From: Phenylobacterium sp.
Lineage (GTDB): Bacteria; Pseudomonadota; Alphaproteobacteria; Caulobacterales; Caulobacteraceae
Reading direction: 5' to 3'
Assembly: GCA_017991675.1 (NCBI GenBank)
Contig: JAGOQB010000001.1
Span: 62,001 to 126,000 of the forward strand
DNA: 64,000 nucleotides
Part shown: positions 33,791-42,350 of the stretch, piece by piece
Layout of the letters: each line of letters begins with the position of its first letter
Position numbering within the stretch: the first letter of the stretch is position 1
Made by a program: the position numbers and the translations under genes
Notes under the pieces: generated by a model
Told to the model about the DNA's origin: nothing
The model's input: the letters and a program-made list of their open reading frames with translations, nothing else
Databases searched by the model: none

Positions 33791-34464
33791 CCCCCTATCG
33801 GCCGGGCCGCGGCGATGGCCTCCAGCACCGGCCGCTTGATCGCCTGGCGATAGGCCTCGGCCTCGGCCCGCAGACGCCCGCCGAGGTCGAGCACCGCTTG
33901 GGCGTCGGCGGCGTCATGCTCGGGCGTCCGTCCGTCCGGCGCCCCGCGCCGCCGGCAGATCGCCTCGGCCTCGCCGAACATGCCGTCCAGCTTGGCCAGG
34001 ACTGGCTGCGGATCGGCGCGCTGGGGGACCTGGGAGAAGTCGAACCGCGCCGGCGCCTGCGGGACCTGGGCCAGGATCTCGCCGACATAGCTCTGTTCCT
34101 GCATGGCCCGCAAAGCCGGCAGCTGAACAGCGCCGGCCTGGTTCTCGATCAGCAGGAACTGGAGCGTGAGCACCCCCTCCCGGCCCCATCCGAAACCGCA
34201 ATAGGGATAGGCCTTGATCCGTTGGACCCAGGCCTGATTCAGCGCGTCCAGCCCGGCGTCGAAGGCCTGCTGCGCGGCGAGCGCCCGGCGCGCGACCGGT
34301 TCGACCTGCGCCTCGTTGGCGCTCTTGACGGCCGGCCTCGCCGCCGGCGGCGCCATGCCGTTGGCGCGCATCGCCTGCTCGAGCAGCGAGCCCTGCGCCG
34401 CCGCCGAAGGCGCAGCAGCCCCCAGCGCCAGGCCGACCAGGATGAAAATCGCCTGCAGCCGCAT
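33787..34464 (-). CDS. Exported protein of unknown function
   Basis: From the ATG at 34464 the product is 225 residues with a signal peptide (IFILVGLALGAAAPSAAAQ) and conserved-looking YPYCGFGWGREGVLTLQFL and EAICRRRG segments; the family was not recognised. The frame stays open upstream to an ATG at 34566, which would add a second hydrophobic leader ending LSAC like a lipobox. The shorter form is preferred because its leader is a complete signal peptide. It is coupled to the next gene by a 4-base overlap. Confidence 0.6.
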   Translation of the reverse strand: MRLQAIFILVGLALGAAAPSAAAQGSLLEQAMRANGMAPPAARPAVKSANEAQVEPVARRALAAQQAFDAGLDALNQAWVQRIKAYPYCGFGWGREGVLTLQFLLIENQAGAVQLPALRAMQEQSYVGEILAQVPQAPARFDFSQVPQRADPQPVLAKLDGMFGEAEAICRRRGAPDGRTPEHDAADAQAVLDLGGRLRAEAEAYRQAIKRPVLEAIAAARPIGG

Positions 34465-34620
34465 GTCAGCCTCCCTGCGCCGCGTCGATCGCGCCGCCAC
34501 CGCTGCGGGCTCGGAACAGGCCGACAGGATCACCGGCGCCAGGGCCAGGGCGGAGATGCGGGGCATAGGAACGACCTTCTGAGATTGCCGCGCCCCGGTA
34601 GCCCCGCACGGCGAAGCCGG

Positions 34621-34640
34621 CCTCCACCGTACGGAGGAGG
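34621..34640. promoter_or_regulatory. 20-bp near-perfect palindrome between divergent genes
   Basis: CCTCC-A-CCGTACGG-A-GGAGG is symmetric at 18 of 20 positions, with CCGTACGG as a perfect centre. It lies in the gap between the exported-protein gene (start 34464) and sodC (start 34698). It could be an operator for either side or an RNA hairpin in the sodC leader; which of these is unknown. Confidence 0.4.
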
Positions 34641-34697
34641 CGCGCCGCGCCCCCGACAGGCAGAAGGCCCGCACACTTGGATCTTGAGGAACGTTAC

Positions 34698-35219
34698 ATG
34701 CTGAGGACCATCGTCCTGCTCGCCATCGCCGGTTCCGCCCAGGCGGCGGAACCCATGCTCACCGCGGACATGGCCTATACCAGCGCCGTACAGACCCCGG
34801 GGCCGGCCGGCGCCGTGAAGGTCGCGCCCTCGCCCGAGGGCGCCCAGTTCAGCGTCGACCTGCGCGACCTGCCGCCGGGCCAGCACGGCTTCCACGTCCA
34901 CGAGGCCGGCTCCTGCGCCGACGCGCCGAACGCCGCCGGCGTCATGACCCCGGCCGGTGCGGCCGGCCCGCACTGGGATCCCGCCCGCACGGCGGCGCAC
35001 CGCGGTCCGCACGGAGACGGCCACCTGGCCGACCTGCCGCGGATCGAGGCGGGCGCCGACGGCCGCGCCGCCGCCACGCTCATCGCGCCCCGGATCACCG
35101 ACGTCGCCGCGCTGAAGGGCCACGCGGTCATCGTCCACGTCGGCGCCGACACCTACTCCGACACCCCCGATCCGCTGGGCGGCGGCGGCGCCCGCCTCGC
35201 CTGCGGCGTACTCCGCTGA
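34698..35219 (+). CDS. sodC: Superoxide dismutase [Cu-Zn], periplasmic
   Basis: The ATG at 34698 follows GAGGA and gives 173 residues with a short signal peptide ending AQAA. Copper ligands are in GFHVHEAGSC, and zinc and bridging ligands in GPHWDP and AAHRGPHGDGHLADLP. A further His is in VIVHVGADTYSDTPD, and the disulfide and C-terminal signature are in GGGGARLACG. All metal ligands of bacterial Cu,Zn-SOD are present. It removes periplasmic superoxide. It heads a plus-strand run of exported proteins. Confidence 0.95.
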   Translation: MLRTIVLLAIAGSAQAAEPMLTADMAYTSAVQTPGPAGAVKVAPSPEGAQFSVDLRDLPPGQHGFHVHEAGSCADAPNAAGVMTPAGAAGPHWDPARTAAHRGPHGDGHLADLPRIEAGADGRAAATLIAPRITDVAALKGHAVIVHVGADTYSDTPDPLGGGGARLACGVLR

Positions 35220-35239
35220 TCCCTGGAGGAGGTCGCCCC

Positions 35240-35536
35240 ATGTCCGCCACACGCCTGCTCTGCGCGGTTCTCGCGCTCGCCGCGCTCGCGGGTCCAGCCT
35301 GCGCCAATCCATTCGACAGCCTTCGCTGGCGGGTGGAGGACGCGATCGCCGACACCGCCGCCCGCAAGGTCGAGGCCGCGCTCTCCGGCGAAGGCCGCAA
35401 AGGCAAGGAAAAACCCGCCAAGCCCGTCCCGGCTCCCGCCGTGACGGCGCCCGCGCCTATTCCCTCCCCGGCCGCGGCGCCGCCCTCCCCCATCGCCGCG
35501 CCTGCCGCCGCTCCGGCGTCCCTCCCCGTCCGCTGA
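35240..35536 (+). CDS. Small exported Pro/Ala-rich protein
   Basis: This 98-residue protein starts after GGAGGAGG. A signal peptide (LLCAVLALAALAGPACA) precedes about 25 residues of amphipathic helix (DSLRWRVEDAIADTAARKVE), a short basic linker and a Pro/Ala-rich tail of about 35 residues. No enzyme motif is visible. A Pro/Ala tail can span the periplasm or bind peptidoglycan, but nothing specific supports that here. It lies 20 bp after sodC and 12 bp before a DUF3617 lipoprotein gene. Confidence 0.6.
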   Translation: MSATRLLCAVLALAALAGPACANPFDSLRWRVEDAIADTAARKVEAALSGEGRKGKEKPAKPVPAPAVTAPAPIPSPAAAPPSPIAAPAAAPASLPVR

Positions 35537-35548
35537 CCGGAACCCGCT

Positions 35549-36007
35549 ATGACGAAAAACCTGATCGCGATATGCGCCCTGGCTGTGGCCCTGGCCGGAT
35601 GCTCGGGCGCTGAACAGCCTGCGAAGACCGCCGACACCGCCGCCGGACCGCGCCACGACGGCGGCCTGTGGGAGACCCGCATCTACATCGGCGGCGAGCA
35701 GATGCCGGATACGCCCCGCGTTTGCGTCAAGGGAGGGGTGTTCGACCCGCTCGCTCGCTTCTCGGAAGACGCCGGCTGCGGTCAGGTCGCGCGCAACCCG
35801 GCCGCCGACGGCTACACCTTCGAGGCCGCCTGCGTTCAGGACGGGGTCACCTCGCGTACGAAGGGCTCTGCGAAGGTCGGCAAGGACGCTGTGGTCCTGA
35901 CGACGCGCTCGACCATGGACGGCGCCGACCAGGCGATGGAGATGCGCCTGGAGAGCCGCCGGCTCGGCCCCTGCCCCGCCGGCATGGCCGTGACCGAGGC
36001 CGACTAG
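35549..36007 (+). CDS. DUF3617-type lipoprotein
   Basis: The 152-residue protein has a lipobox (LAGC, Cys near residue 18) and then the DUF3617 pattern GLWETRIYIGGEQMPDTPRVCV, with cysteines in DAGCGQVA and EAACVQDG and near the C-terminus. It should be anchored in the outer or inner membrane facing the periplasm. It resembles in type the exported DUF3617 protein at 15827-16264. The last base of its stop TAG is the first of the next start GTG. Confidence 0.72.
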   Translation: MTKNLIAICALAVALAGCSGAEQPAKTADTAAGPRHDGGLWETRIYIGGEQMPDTPRVCVKGGVFDPLARFSEDAGCGQVARNPAADGYTFEAACVQDGVTSRTKGSAKVGKDAVVLTTRSTMDGADQAMEMRLESRRLGPCPAGMAVTEAD

Positions 36008-36909
36008 TGCGGGCCCTGTTTCTGACGGCGGTCGCCGCCGGCGCCCTGGCCGCGGGCGCGGCGACCGCCGACGATCCCGGCCGCACCGTCGCCGGCGCCG
36101 GTGGGCGCTTCCTGACCAGCATCCAGGGCTCCGGCGCCGCGAGCGGATTTTCGACGGCCCAGACTGCGGTCATGCGCGGCTATGCGGCCAAGGCGGTCGA
36201 GTTGCTTCGGGCCGTGCCCAGCGTCGCCAACCCGCCGCCGCCGGCGTGCGCGCTGATCTATGGACGTGAAGGGCCCTCGATCTTCGGACGGGTCGTCGCC
36301 GCCTCGATCGAGGTGACGACGCCCGAGGTCCAGCCCGACGGCTCCTGCGGGGTGCAGACCGAGATGAGCAGCGCAATTCATCTGAACCAGCCCCTCGGCC
36401 TGCCAGGTCCCAGGCCGGCAGGCGGGAGCGACGACGGACGCTGGGAGATGCTGCCGGTCGTGAACATGCGGCCGGGCTATCTGGAGCTCCCGGACCGGAT
36501 CTACCTCCACGAAAGCCGCGCAGAGCTGGTCTCGCCGGTTTCAGCCGAACGCTACGCCCGCGAACAGCTTCGCCAACTGACCGATGGCGGGCGACATGAC
36601 GGCGGACCGCTGGCGCAGGAATGGACACGTCGCTTGCAGGGCTGGAGCGCGGCCGAAAGGGCGAGCGACGCCTGTCTGGAATCCGACCTGTTGTTCGCTT
36701 CGCCGAACAATGCGTGCGCCTTGGACCGCCGGGCCTACGAGTTCAATGCGGACACCTTCGACACATCCCGTCCCTCCGACGTCCAGGTGGTCAGCTTCCA
36801 CTATCCCGACGCCCACAGCATCGAGAGCGCCGCCTCGTGGTCGGTCCGCGAGCCGATTCCGCGGACGCTGGACCGCCAGGCCCTGGCGGACCTGCTGGCC
36901 AGGCCCTGA
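36007..36909 (+). CDS. Exported protein of unknown function
   Basis: Translation likely begins at GTG 36007, overlapping the previous stop (TAGTG), and gives 300 residues. A signal peptide (LFLTAVAAGALAAGAATA) is followed by segments such as ACALIYGREGPSIFGRVVAA, DGSCGVQTEMSSAIHLNQPL and VVNMRPGYLELPDRIYLHES. No family was recognised. Four cysteines suggest periplasmic disulfides. It completes a four-gene plus-strand run from sodC and converges on the next minus-strand gene with 8 bp between. Confidence 0.62.
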   Translation: MRALFLTAVAAGALAAGAATADDPGRTVAGAGGRFLTSIQGSGAASGFSTAQTAVMRGYAAKAVELLRAVPSVANPPPPACALIYGREGPSIFGRVVAASIEVTTPEVQPDGSCGVQTEMSSAIHLNQPLGLPGPRPAGGSDDGRWEMLPVVNMRPGYLELPDRIYLHESRAELVSPVSAERYAREQLRQLTDGGRHDGGPLAQEWTRRLQGWSAAERASDACLESDLLFASPNNACALDRRAYEFNADTFDTSRPSDVQVVSFHYPDAHSIESAASWSVREPIPRTLDRQALADLLARP

Positions 36910-36917
36910 CGGAAGCC

Positions 36918-37991
36918 TCATCGCCTGGCCCCCTTGCGCGGCGGTTGCGGCGTCAGGGGCGGGGTCGGCGGCGGCGTGACGCTCGGCGCCTGCTCGGCCT
37001 GTTCCTCCGGGTCGACTTCCAGCGGCGCGAGTTCCAGGTCGGCGAGATCTGGCGGCGCCAGGTGCTCCTTGGTCGCCGCCGCGATCGTCGCGCGCATGGC
37101 GTCGGCTTCCTCGGCCGTGATGAAGTTGTCGGGATCGCGCCGGAAGTCGAGCGGCATCGGTCGAGCGCTGTCCTGCCCGTCATAGCCGAGGACGGCCAGG
37201 TTCCCGACCTTCGCGGTCTCGGAGGTCAGTTCCAGGGTGAACTTGTCCGTGCTGGACGCAAAATAGCCCATCTGAAAGACGCCGCTGGCCTGGCGGCTGA
37301 GCGTGCCGCCGAATGTCGTGTCGCTGAGCTCCGACGGCGCGCTGCCATAGGACGTCCAGACGGTCATGATCCATCGAACCGGCTCGCCGTACTCGTTCTC
37401 GTCGATCTCGAGGCTCGCCTTCCGGACCCACATGAAGTCGTCCCTGGGAACGGCGGAGGGCACCACGCGAGGGATTGAGACGGCGACGTAGTCGCATCCC
37501 TTGGCGCCGCCCTGCTTGCCGCCCTTGGGCGGGTGGCAGACCGAGGCCATCGGATCGAGAACCGTGACCACGGCGGGGACCTGGACCTGGCGCACGCCCA
37601 CGGTGCTCGGCGTGGTGATGTCGGCGAGGATGCGGACCTTGTGGCCCGGCGGCGGCCTGGCGGGGGCGTGATAGGTGGCGATGGCCCCGTCGCTGGTGAT
37701 CGTCCCGACCCGGGCGTCGCCGTCCTTGATCCCGTTCACGGTCCAGGCGCGGACGGCGCAGATGCGGCCGTCGGGATGGTCGTTGATCGCCGCGATGGTC
37801 ACGCTGGAGCGGACTGGAATGTCGATGTCCGGATGGTCGATCCGGTAGCCCTCGATGATCGCCTCCTGCTCGGCGCTCGGCGGGCCGACCGCGCGGGCCG
37901 CGCAGGTGTCGTCGATGTCCTGGGCCAAGACCGGACCGGCCAGGGCCGAGCCCGCCAGCAGGCCGGTCAGCCAAAGGTGGGAGCGGTTCAT
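36918..37991 (-). CDS. Exported protein with an Ig-like segment and Pro-rich tail
   Basis: The 357-residue protein has a signal peptide (LWLTGLLAGSALAGPVLAQ). Residues about 80-140 (GTITSDGAIATYHAPARPPP, then GHKVRILADIT) resemble the repeat of bacterial Ig-like domains, where the phrase 'SDG-x-YxAP' is common. A beta-rich middle with WIMTVWTSYGSAPSELSDTT follows, then a Pro-rich basic tail. No enzyme signature was seen. It is downstream of two other exported-protein genes on the same strand, including the OmpA-type gene. Confidence 0.6.
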   Translation of the reverse strand: MNRSHLWLTGLLAGSALAGPVLAQDIDDTCAARAVGPPSAEQEAIIEGYRIDHPDIDIPVRSSVTIAAINDHPDGRICAVRAWTVNGIKDGDARVGTITSDGAIATYHAPARPPPGHKVRILADITTPSTVGVRQVQVPAVVTVLDPMASVCHPPKGGKQGGAKGCDYVAVSIPRVVPSAVPRDDFMWVRKASLEIDENEYGEPVRWIMTVWTSYGSAPSELSDTTFGGTLSRQASGVFQMGYFASSTDKFTLELTSETAKVGNLAVLGYDGQDSARPMPLDFRRDPDNFITAEEADAMRATIAAATKEHLAPPDLADLELAPLEVDPEEQAEQAPSVTPPPTPPLTPQPPRKGARR

Positions 37992-38003
37992 TGGCCCCCT
38001 CCC

Positions 38004-38570
38004 TTAGAGCTTGGCCAGGCGGGCGGTGTCGATCTTGCGGGCGAGCGCCACCAGATCGGCGCCGGTCGCGCCATAGCCGTCGATCTTCACGTCACAGCGG
38101 CCGACGCCGAGTTCGAGCTCGCCGACGCCCTCGGCGGAGTCGAAGGTCAGGTATCCCTTCAGGCCATTGACCTCGACCTCGGAGACGATCTTGGTCGGAA
38201 CCTCGTCGTCTGGTCCCAGCTTGCGCTTGCCGCCGCCGGTTCCCAGCAGCCGCGAGGCGTTGAGCCCGCTCGGCAGCTTGATCTCCAGGGTGAGCCCGCC
38301 GTCCTTGCCGTCGACGCGGCTGTAGCCCTGGGTCGCCGACTTCCTGGGGTCGAACATGCCGAGCTCGTCGAACGCCCCGTCCCGCTTCCAGGCCTTCGGC
38401 GCCTGGGGAAGATAGGCGCGCAGATCGCTCGGCAGCTCATCGTCCTTGGGCGCGGCCGGCATCGGCGTCGGTTTCGGATTGAGGAACCGCAGGCCCTCGA
38501 CCTGCGCTGCGGCCGGAACCGCGGTGAGAGTCAGGGCCCCGGCCACGGCGAGGCGGACTATGTAGTTCAT
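38004..38570 (-). CDS. Exported protein of unknown function
   Basis: This 188-residue protein has a signal peptide ending PAAAQ and a Pro-rich segment (FLNPKPTPMPAAPKDDELP). A globular part follows with LPSGLNASRLLGTGGGKRK and GVGELELGVGRCDVKIDGYG. It carries a single cysteine. It lies 12 bp downstream of the OmpA-type gene and 12 bp upstream of the Ig-like gene, so the three are probably one operon. The function is unknown. Confidence 0.62.
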   Translation of the reverse strand: MNYIVRLAVAGALTLTAVPAAAQVEGLRFLNPKPTPMPAAPKDDELPSDLRAYLPQAPKAWKRDGAFDELGMFDPRKSATQGYSRVDGKDGGLTLEIKLPSGLNASRLLGTGGGKRKLGPDDEVPTKIVSEVEVNGLKGYLTFDSAEGVGELELGVGRCDVKIDGYGATGADLVALARKIDTARLAKL

Positions 38571-38582
38571 CGCAACTGCTCC

Positions 38583-39467
38583 CTAGGACGCCTTGACCAG
38601 TTCGACCCGGCGGTTCTTGGCCCGGCCGTCGTCGCTGTCGTTCGACGCCACCGGGCGGCTGTCGCCCAGCCCTTCGATCGTGAGGCGGCCGGCGGCGACG
38701 CCATTGGCCTCCAGCCACGCCTTCACCGCGCCGGCGCGCCCCTCCGACAGGGCCTTGTTGGCCGGCGGCTTGCCGACATTGTCGGTGTGCCCCTCGATCT
38801 TCAGTTTCAGCGCCGGATCGGCGGCGAGCAAGTCGCGGACCTGGGTCAGGACCGCGCTCGACTCCGGGCGAAGGGTGGACTTTCCGGTGTCGAAATTGAC
38901 GCCGTAGACCGCGACCCGGCCGCTGGCCTCCAGCCCCTTGCGCAGCGAGCTCGCATCGACCGCATAGTCCTGCTGCATCGCCGCCGGCTGCACGATCACC
39001 AGGTCGGACCGCGGCTCATCGCCGTTGGGGTCGACGGCGATGTTCACGTAAAGCGCCGGCGCCCCGCCGCGATCCAGCCGGAAGGCGCCGAAATAGGCGC
39101 GCGACAGATGCTGGTCCTGCAGCTGCGGCAGCGTGCTGACCTGGGCGACGGTCAGGGTGCGGAACCCCTCCTTGCCGAGCGCGGCCTCGAAATTGCGCAG
39201 CACCTGCAACGCCGAAACCCCCGGGCCGTGCAGAAAGGTGTAGCGGGTCACCCGTCCCTCGACCGCGCCGCGCGCCAGCGCGGCGCCCTTGACGTCAGTG
39301 ACGATCTGCGCGGCGTCGAACGGCTTGTCGTCGTAGAGGTCGACCGCCGCGCCTGGGTACAACTTCACGACCGGGTGCTCCTGATACTCTCCGGGGGACA
39401 GCTGGGCGGCGGCGGGGAGCGCAGGCAGCGCCAGGACGAAGGCGAGCGCCGCGACGGACTTGGACAT
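38583..39467 (-). CDS. OmpA-family exported protein
   Basis: The ATG at 39467 gives 294 residues with a signal peptide (ALAFVLALPALPAAAQ). The C-terminal third is an OmpA-like peptidoglycan-binding domain: YGVNFDTGKSTLRPESSAVL, then IEGHTDNVGKPPANKALSEG and a final DSDDGRAKNRRVELV. The N-terminal 170 residues do not look like a beta-barrel and were not recognised. It probably ties this operon's products to peptidoglycan. An upstream in-frame extension lacks a signal peptide and was not used. Confidence 0.85.
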   Translation of the reverse strand: MSKSVAALAFVLALPALPAAAQLSPGEYQEHPVVKLYPGAAVDLYDDKPFDAAQIVTDVKGAALARGAVEGRVTRYTFLHGPGVSALQVLRNFEAALGKEGFRTLTVAQVSTLPQLQDQHLSRAYFGAFRLDRGGAPALYVNIAVDPNGDEPRSDLVIVQPAAMQQDYAVDASSLRKGLEASGRVAVYGVNFDTGKSTLRPESSAVLTQVRDLLAADPALKLKIEGHTDNVGKPPANKALSEGRAGAVKAWLEANGVAAGRLTIEGLGDSRPVASNDSDDGRAKNRRVELVKAS

Positions 39468-39495
39468 GCTGGTCTCACGAAATGGCGCGGCGACA

Positions 39496-39518
39496 GGGGC
39501 CGCAGGTCGAGCGGCCCC
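39496..39518. other. Perfect hairpin in the leader of the OmpA-type gene
   Basis: GGGGCCGC (39496-39503) and GCGGCCCC (39511-39518) form an 8-bp stem with a 7-nt loop, 28 bp upstream of the OmpA-type start codon. It may be a leader hairpin or an operator. The remaining 184-bp divergent region shows no other clear element. Confidence 0.4.
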
Positions 39519-39651
39519 TAACGGCCCGCGCACCCGGCGACCTCCTCCGTTCGCAGGACGCCGACGCATGCCGACTTGATCGTCAGGCCGACGCGGGGTG
39601 TGCTGGCCGCGGCCAGATTCTCCTGGCGGTGAGCGCAAGCAGAGGCCCGCC

Positions 39652-42294
39652 ATGACCACGCGAAACCTCGATGCGCTGTTCCACCCCAATGCGATCGCGG
39701 TGATCGGCGCCAGCAACGCGCCCGGTTCGGTCGGCCAGGTGCTGTCGCGCAACCTGCTAGAAAGCGGCTTTGCCGGGCCCGTCCTGCCGGTGTCGCTGAG
39801 CGCGCGGGCGATCCGCTCGTCGATCGCCTATCGCAGCGTCGCCGAATTGCCGCTGGTACCCGACCTGGCGGTGATCGCCACGCCGGCGCCGTCGGTGCCG
39901 GGGATCGTCGCCGAACTGGCCCAGGCCGGCTGCCGGGCGGCCATCGTGATCAGCGCCGGCCTCGACGCCACCCTGCGCCAGCAGATGCTGGACGCCGCCA
40001 AGCCGACTCTTATGCGGATTCTCGGCCCCAACTGCCTGGGCTTCATGTCGCCGCGCCAGGGGATCAACGCCAGCTTCGCGCATCTGTCGCCGGCGCCCGG
40101 CGGCCTGGCGCTGGTCTCGCAGTCGGGCGCCGTGGCGGCCGCGGCCATTGACTGGGCCCATGCCCGCGGCGTCGGGTTCTCGCATGTCCTGACCATCGGC
40201 GACGCCGCCGACGTCGATTTCGGCGACCTGCTCGACTACCTGGCCCTCGACTACGACACGCACGGCGTCCTGCTCTATGTCGAGAGCATCACCGACGCCC
40301 GAAAGTTCATGACCGCCGGCCGGATCGCCTCGCGCGCCAAGCCGGTCGTCGTGGTCAAGGCCGGCCGCAGCAAGGCCGGCGCCCAGGCCGCGTTCTCGCA
40401 CACTGGGGCCCTGGCCGGCGCTGACCTGGTCTATGAGGCGGCTCTCCGCCGGGCGGGCATGCTGCGCGTGGGCGGCCTGCGCGAGCTGTTCGACGCGGTC
40501 TCGACGCTTGGCGCCGGCATGCGGGTCTATGGCGACCGGCTGGCGATCCTCACCAACGGCGGCGGCGCGGGCGTGATGGCCGCCGACGCCCTGGAGGCCC
40601 GCGACGGCCGCCTGGCCGAGCTGTCGCCCGAAACCATGGAGAAACTGGCCGCCACCGCCCCGAAGTACTGGTCCGGCGCCAATCCGGTCGACATCCTCGG
40701 CGACACCCACGCCCCGGTCTACGCCCGGGCGCTGGAGATCATGCTCGAAGACCGCAACGCCGACGCCGTGCTGGTGATGAACTGCCCCACGGCGGTCGAG
40801 GACAGCACCGCGGCCGCCGACGCCGTGGTCGAGGTGCTGAAGGCCAAGCGCTACCATCGCCCGGTGCTCAGCGCCTGGATGGGACAGACCGCGGTCGCTG
40901 AGGGCCGGCGGCGGCTGGCGGCGGCCGGCGTGCCGGCCCACGAAACGCCCGACGAGGCGGTCCGCGCCTTCATGCACCTGGTCGATCACCGCAAGAACCA
41001 GGAAGCCCTGATCCGCACCCCTGGCGCCATGGCCGCCCCCAACGGCGCGGCGGCCCGCGCGGTGATCGCCAAGGCTCGCGCCGACGGACGCCTCACCCTC
41101 ACAGATCCGGAAGCCCGCGAGGTGCTCAAGGCCTATGGCGTTCCGGCGCTGGAGGGCCGCGACGTGGCGACGCCGGAAGAGGCCGGTCGGATCGCCGAGG
41201 AGATCGGCGGCCCCGTCGCGCTGAAGGTCGTGTCGCCGGACGTCAGCCACAAATCGGAGCTCGGCGGCGTCGTGCTCGGCCTTGAGGGCGCGCTGGAGAC
41301 CCAGATCGAAGCGCAGGCCATGTTGGCGCGGATCGCCAAGGCCCGGCCCCATGCGCGCATCGAGGGCTTGGTGATCGAGCCGCTGGTCCATCGTCCGGAG
41401 GCGCGCGAGCTGCTGGTCGGCATTACGCAGGACAGCCTGTTCGGCCCCATCGTGATGTTCGGGGCCGGCGGGATCAGCGTCGAGGTCACCGCCGATCATG
41501 TGATCGGCCTGCCGCCGCTGGACGACGTCCTGGCCCGCGACATGATCGGCCGCACGCGGGTCTCGCGCCTGCTGCAGGGGTTCCGCGACCACACCGCCGC
41601 CGATCTCGACGCTATCGCCGACGTCATCGTCCGGGTCTCGCAGATCGCCGCCGGCGAGCCGGACATCGCCGAGCTCGACATCAATCCGCTGCTGGCCGAC
41701 GCCTCCGGCGCCCTGGCGCTGGCGGCCCGGATTCGCCTGCGCGCGCCCGACGAGGCCCGGCCGCGCCTGGCCATCTTGCCCTATCCCGACGGCCTGCAAC
41801 GACAGATCGAGGTCGGCGGCCAGCCGGTGACCCTGCGCGCCATTCGCCCACAGGACGGCCCGGCGATCGCCGAAATGGTCGAGGCCAGCAGCGCCGAGGA
41901 CGTGCGGCTGCGCTTCCGCTCGGGCTTCCGCACCCTGCCCCCGGGCTGGCCCGAGCGCCTGTCGCAGATCGACTACGACCGCGAGATGGCGCTGGTGGTC
42001 GACGACGGTGAAAAGATCATCGGCGTCTCGCGCTTGGCCGGCGACCCGCAGGGCCAGACCGCCGAGTTCGCGCTGATGGTCCGCACCGACCAGCAGCACA
42101 AGGGCCTCGGCCGGCTGCTGCTCGGCGAAATCCTGGACTACGCCGCGGCCAAGGGTCTGGCCGAGGTCTGGGGCGATGTGGCGCGGGAGAACACCGGCAT
42201 GCTGACCACGGCCAAGTCCTTCGGATTCGAGCGGCGCGCGGCCGAGGACTTCACCCGCGTGAAGATCGTGAAATCGCTAAACGCCCGCTCCTAG
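39652..42294 (+). CDS. Fused ADP-forming acyl-CoA synthetase / GNAT acetyltransferase
   Basis: The ATG at 39652 gives 880 residues. In order it has a CoA-binding domain (FHPNAIAVIGASNAPGSVGQ), a succinyl-CoA-synthetase-like domain with the phospho-His region AFSHTGALAG, an ATP-grasp domain (GGPVALKVVSPDVSHKSELG), and a C-terminal GNAT domain of about 160 residues (FALMVRTDQQHKGLGRLLL). This is the Pat-type architecture that acetylates lysines such as those of acyl-CoA synthetases. Whether the synthetase half is active was not determined; it may bind acyl-CoA as a sensor. Confidence 0.9.
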   Translation: MTTRNLDALFHPNAIAVIGASNAPGSVGQVLSRNLLESGFAGPVLPVSLSARAIRSSIAYRSVAELPLVPDLAVIATPAPSVPGIVAELAQAGCRAAIVISAGLDATLRQQMLDAAKPTLMRILGPNCLGFMSPRQGINASFAHLSPAPGGLALVSQSGAVAAAAIDWAHARGVGFSHVLTIGDAADVDFGDLLDYLALDYDTHGVLLYVESITDARKFMTAGRIASRAKPVVVVKAGRSKAGAQAAFSHTGALAGADLVYEAALRRAGMLRVGGLRELFDAVSTLGAGMRVYGDRLAILTNGGGAGVMAADALEARDGRLAELSPETMEKLAATAPKYWSGANPVDILGDTHAPVYARALEIMLEDRNADAVLVMNCPTAVEDSTAAADAVVEVLKAKRYHRPVLSAWMGQTAVAEGRRRLAAAGVPAHETPDEAVRAFMHLVDHRKNQEALIRTPGAMAAPNGAAARAVIAKARADGRLTLTDPEAREVLKAYGVPALEGRDVATPEEAGRIAEEIGGPVALKVVSPDVSHKSELGGVVLGLEGALETQIEAQAMLARIAKARPHARIEGLVIEPLVHRPEARELLVGITQDSLFGPIVMFGAGGISVEVTADHVIGLPPLDDVLARDMIGRTRVSRLLQGFRDHTAADLDAIADVIVRVSQIAAGEPDIAELDINPLLADASGALALAARIRLRAPDEARPRLAILPYPDGLQRQIEVGGQPVTLRAIRPQDGPAIAEMVEASSAEDVRLRFRSGFRTLPPGWPERLSQIDYDREMALVVDDGEKIIGVSRLAGDPQGQTAEFALMVRTDQQHKGLGRLLLGEILDYAAAKGLAEVWGDVARENTGMLTTAKSFGFERRAAEDFTRVKIVKSLNARS

Positions 42295-42350
42295 TCGGCC
42301 TCTTGCCTGCCTACATGTTCTTGGTATGTTCCTACCACCAAGGAGTACTC

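Noticed and set aside
39757-42099. 780-codon frame antisense to the acyl-CoA synthetase/GNAT gene
   Set aside because: Asp/His/Gln/Arg-rich without domains; the sense frame has four recognisable domains.
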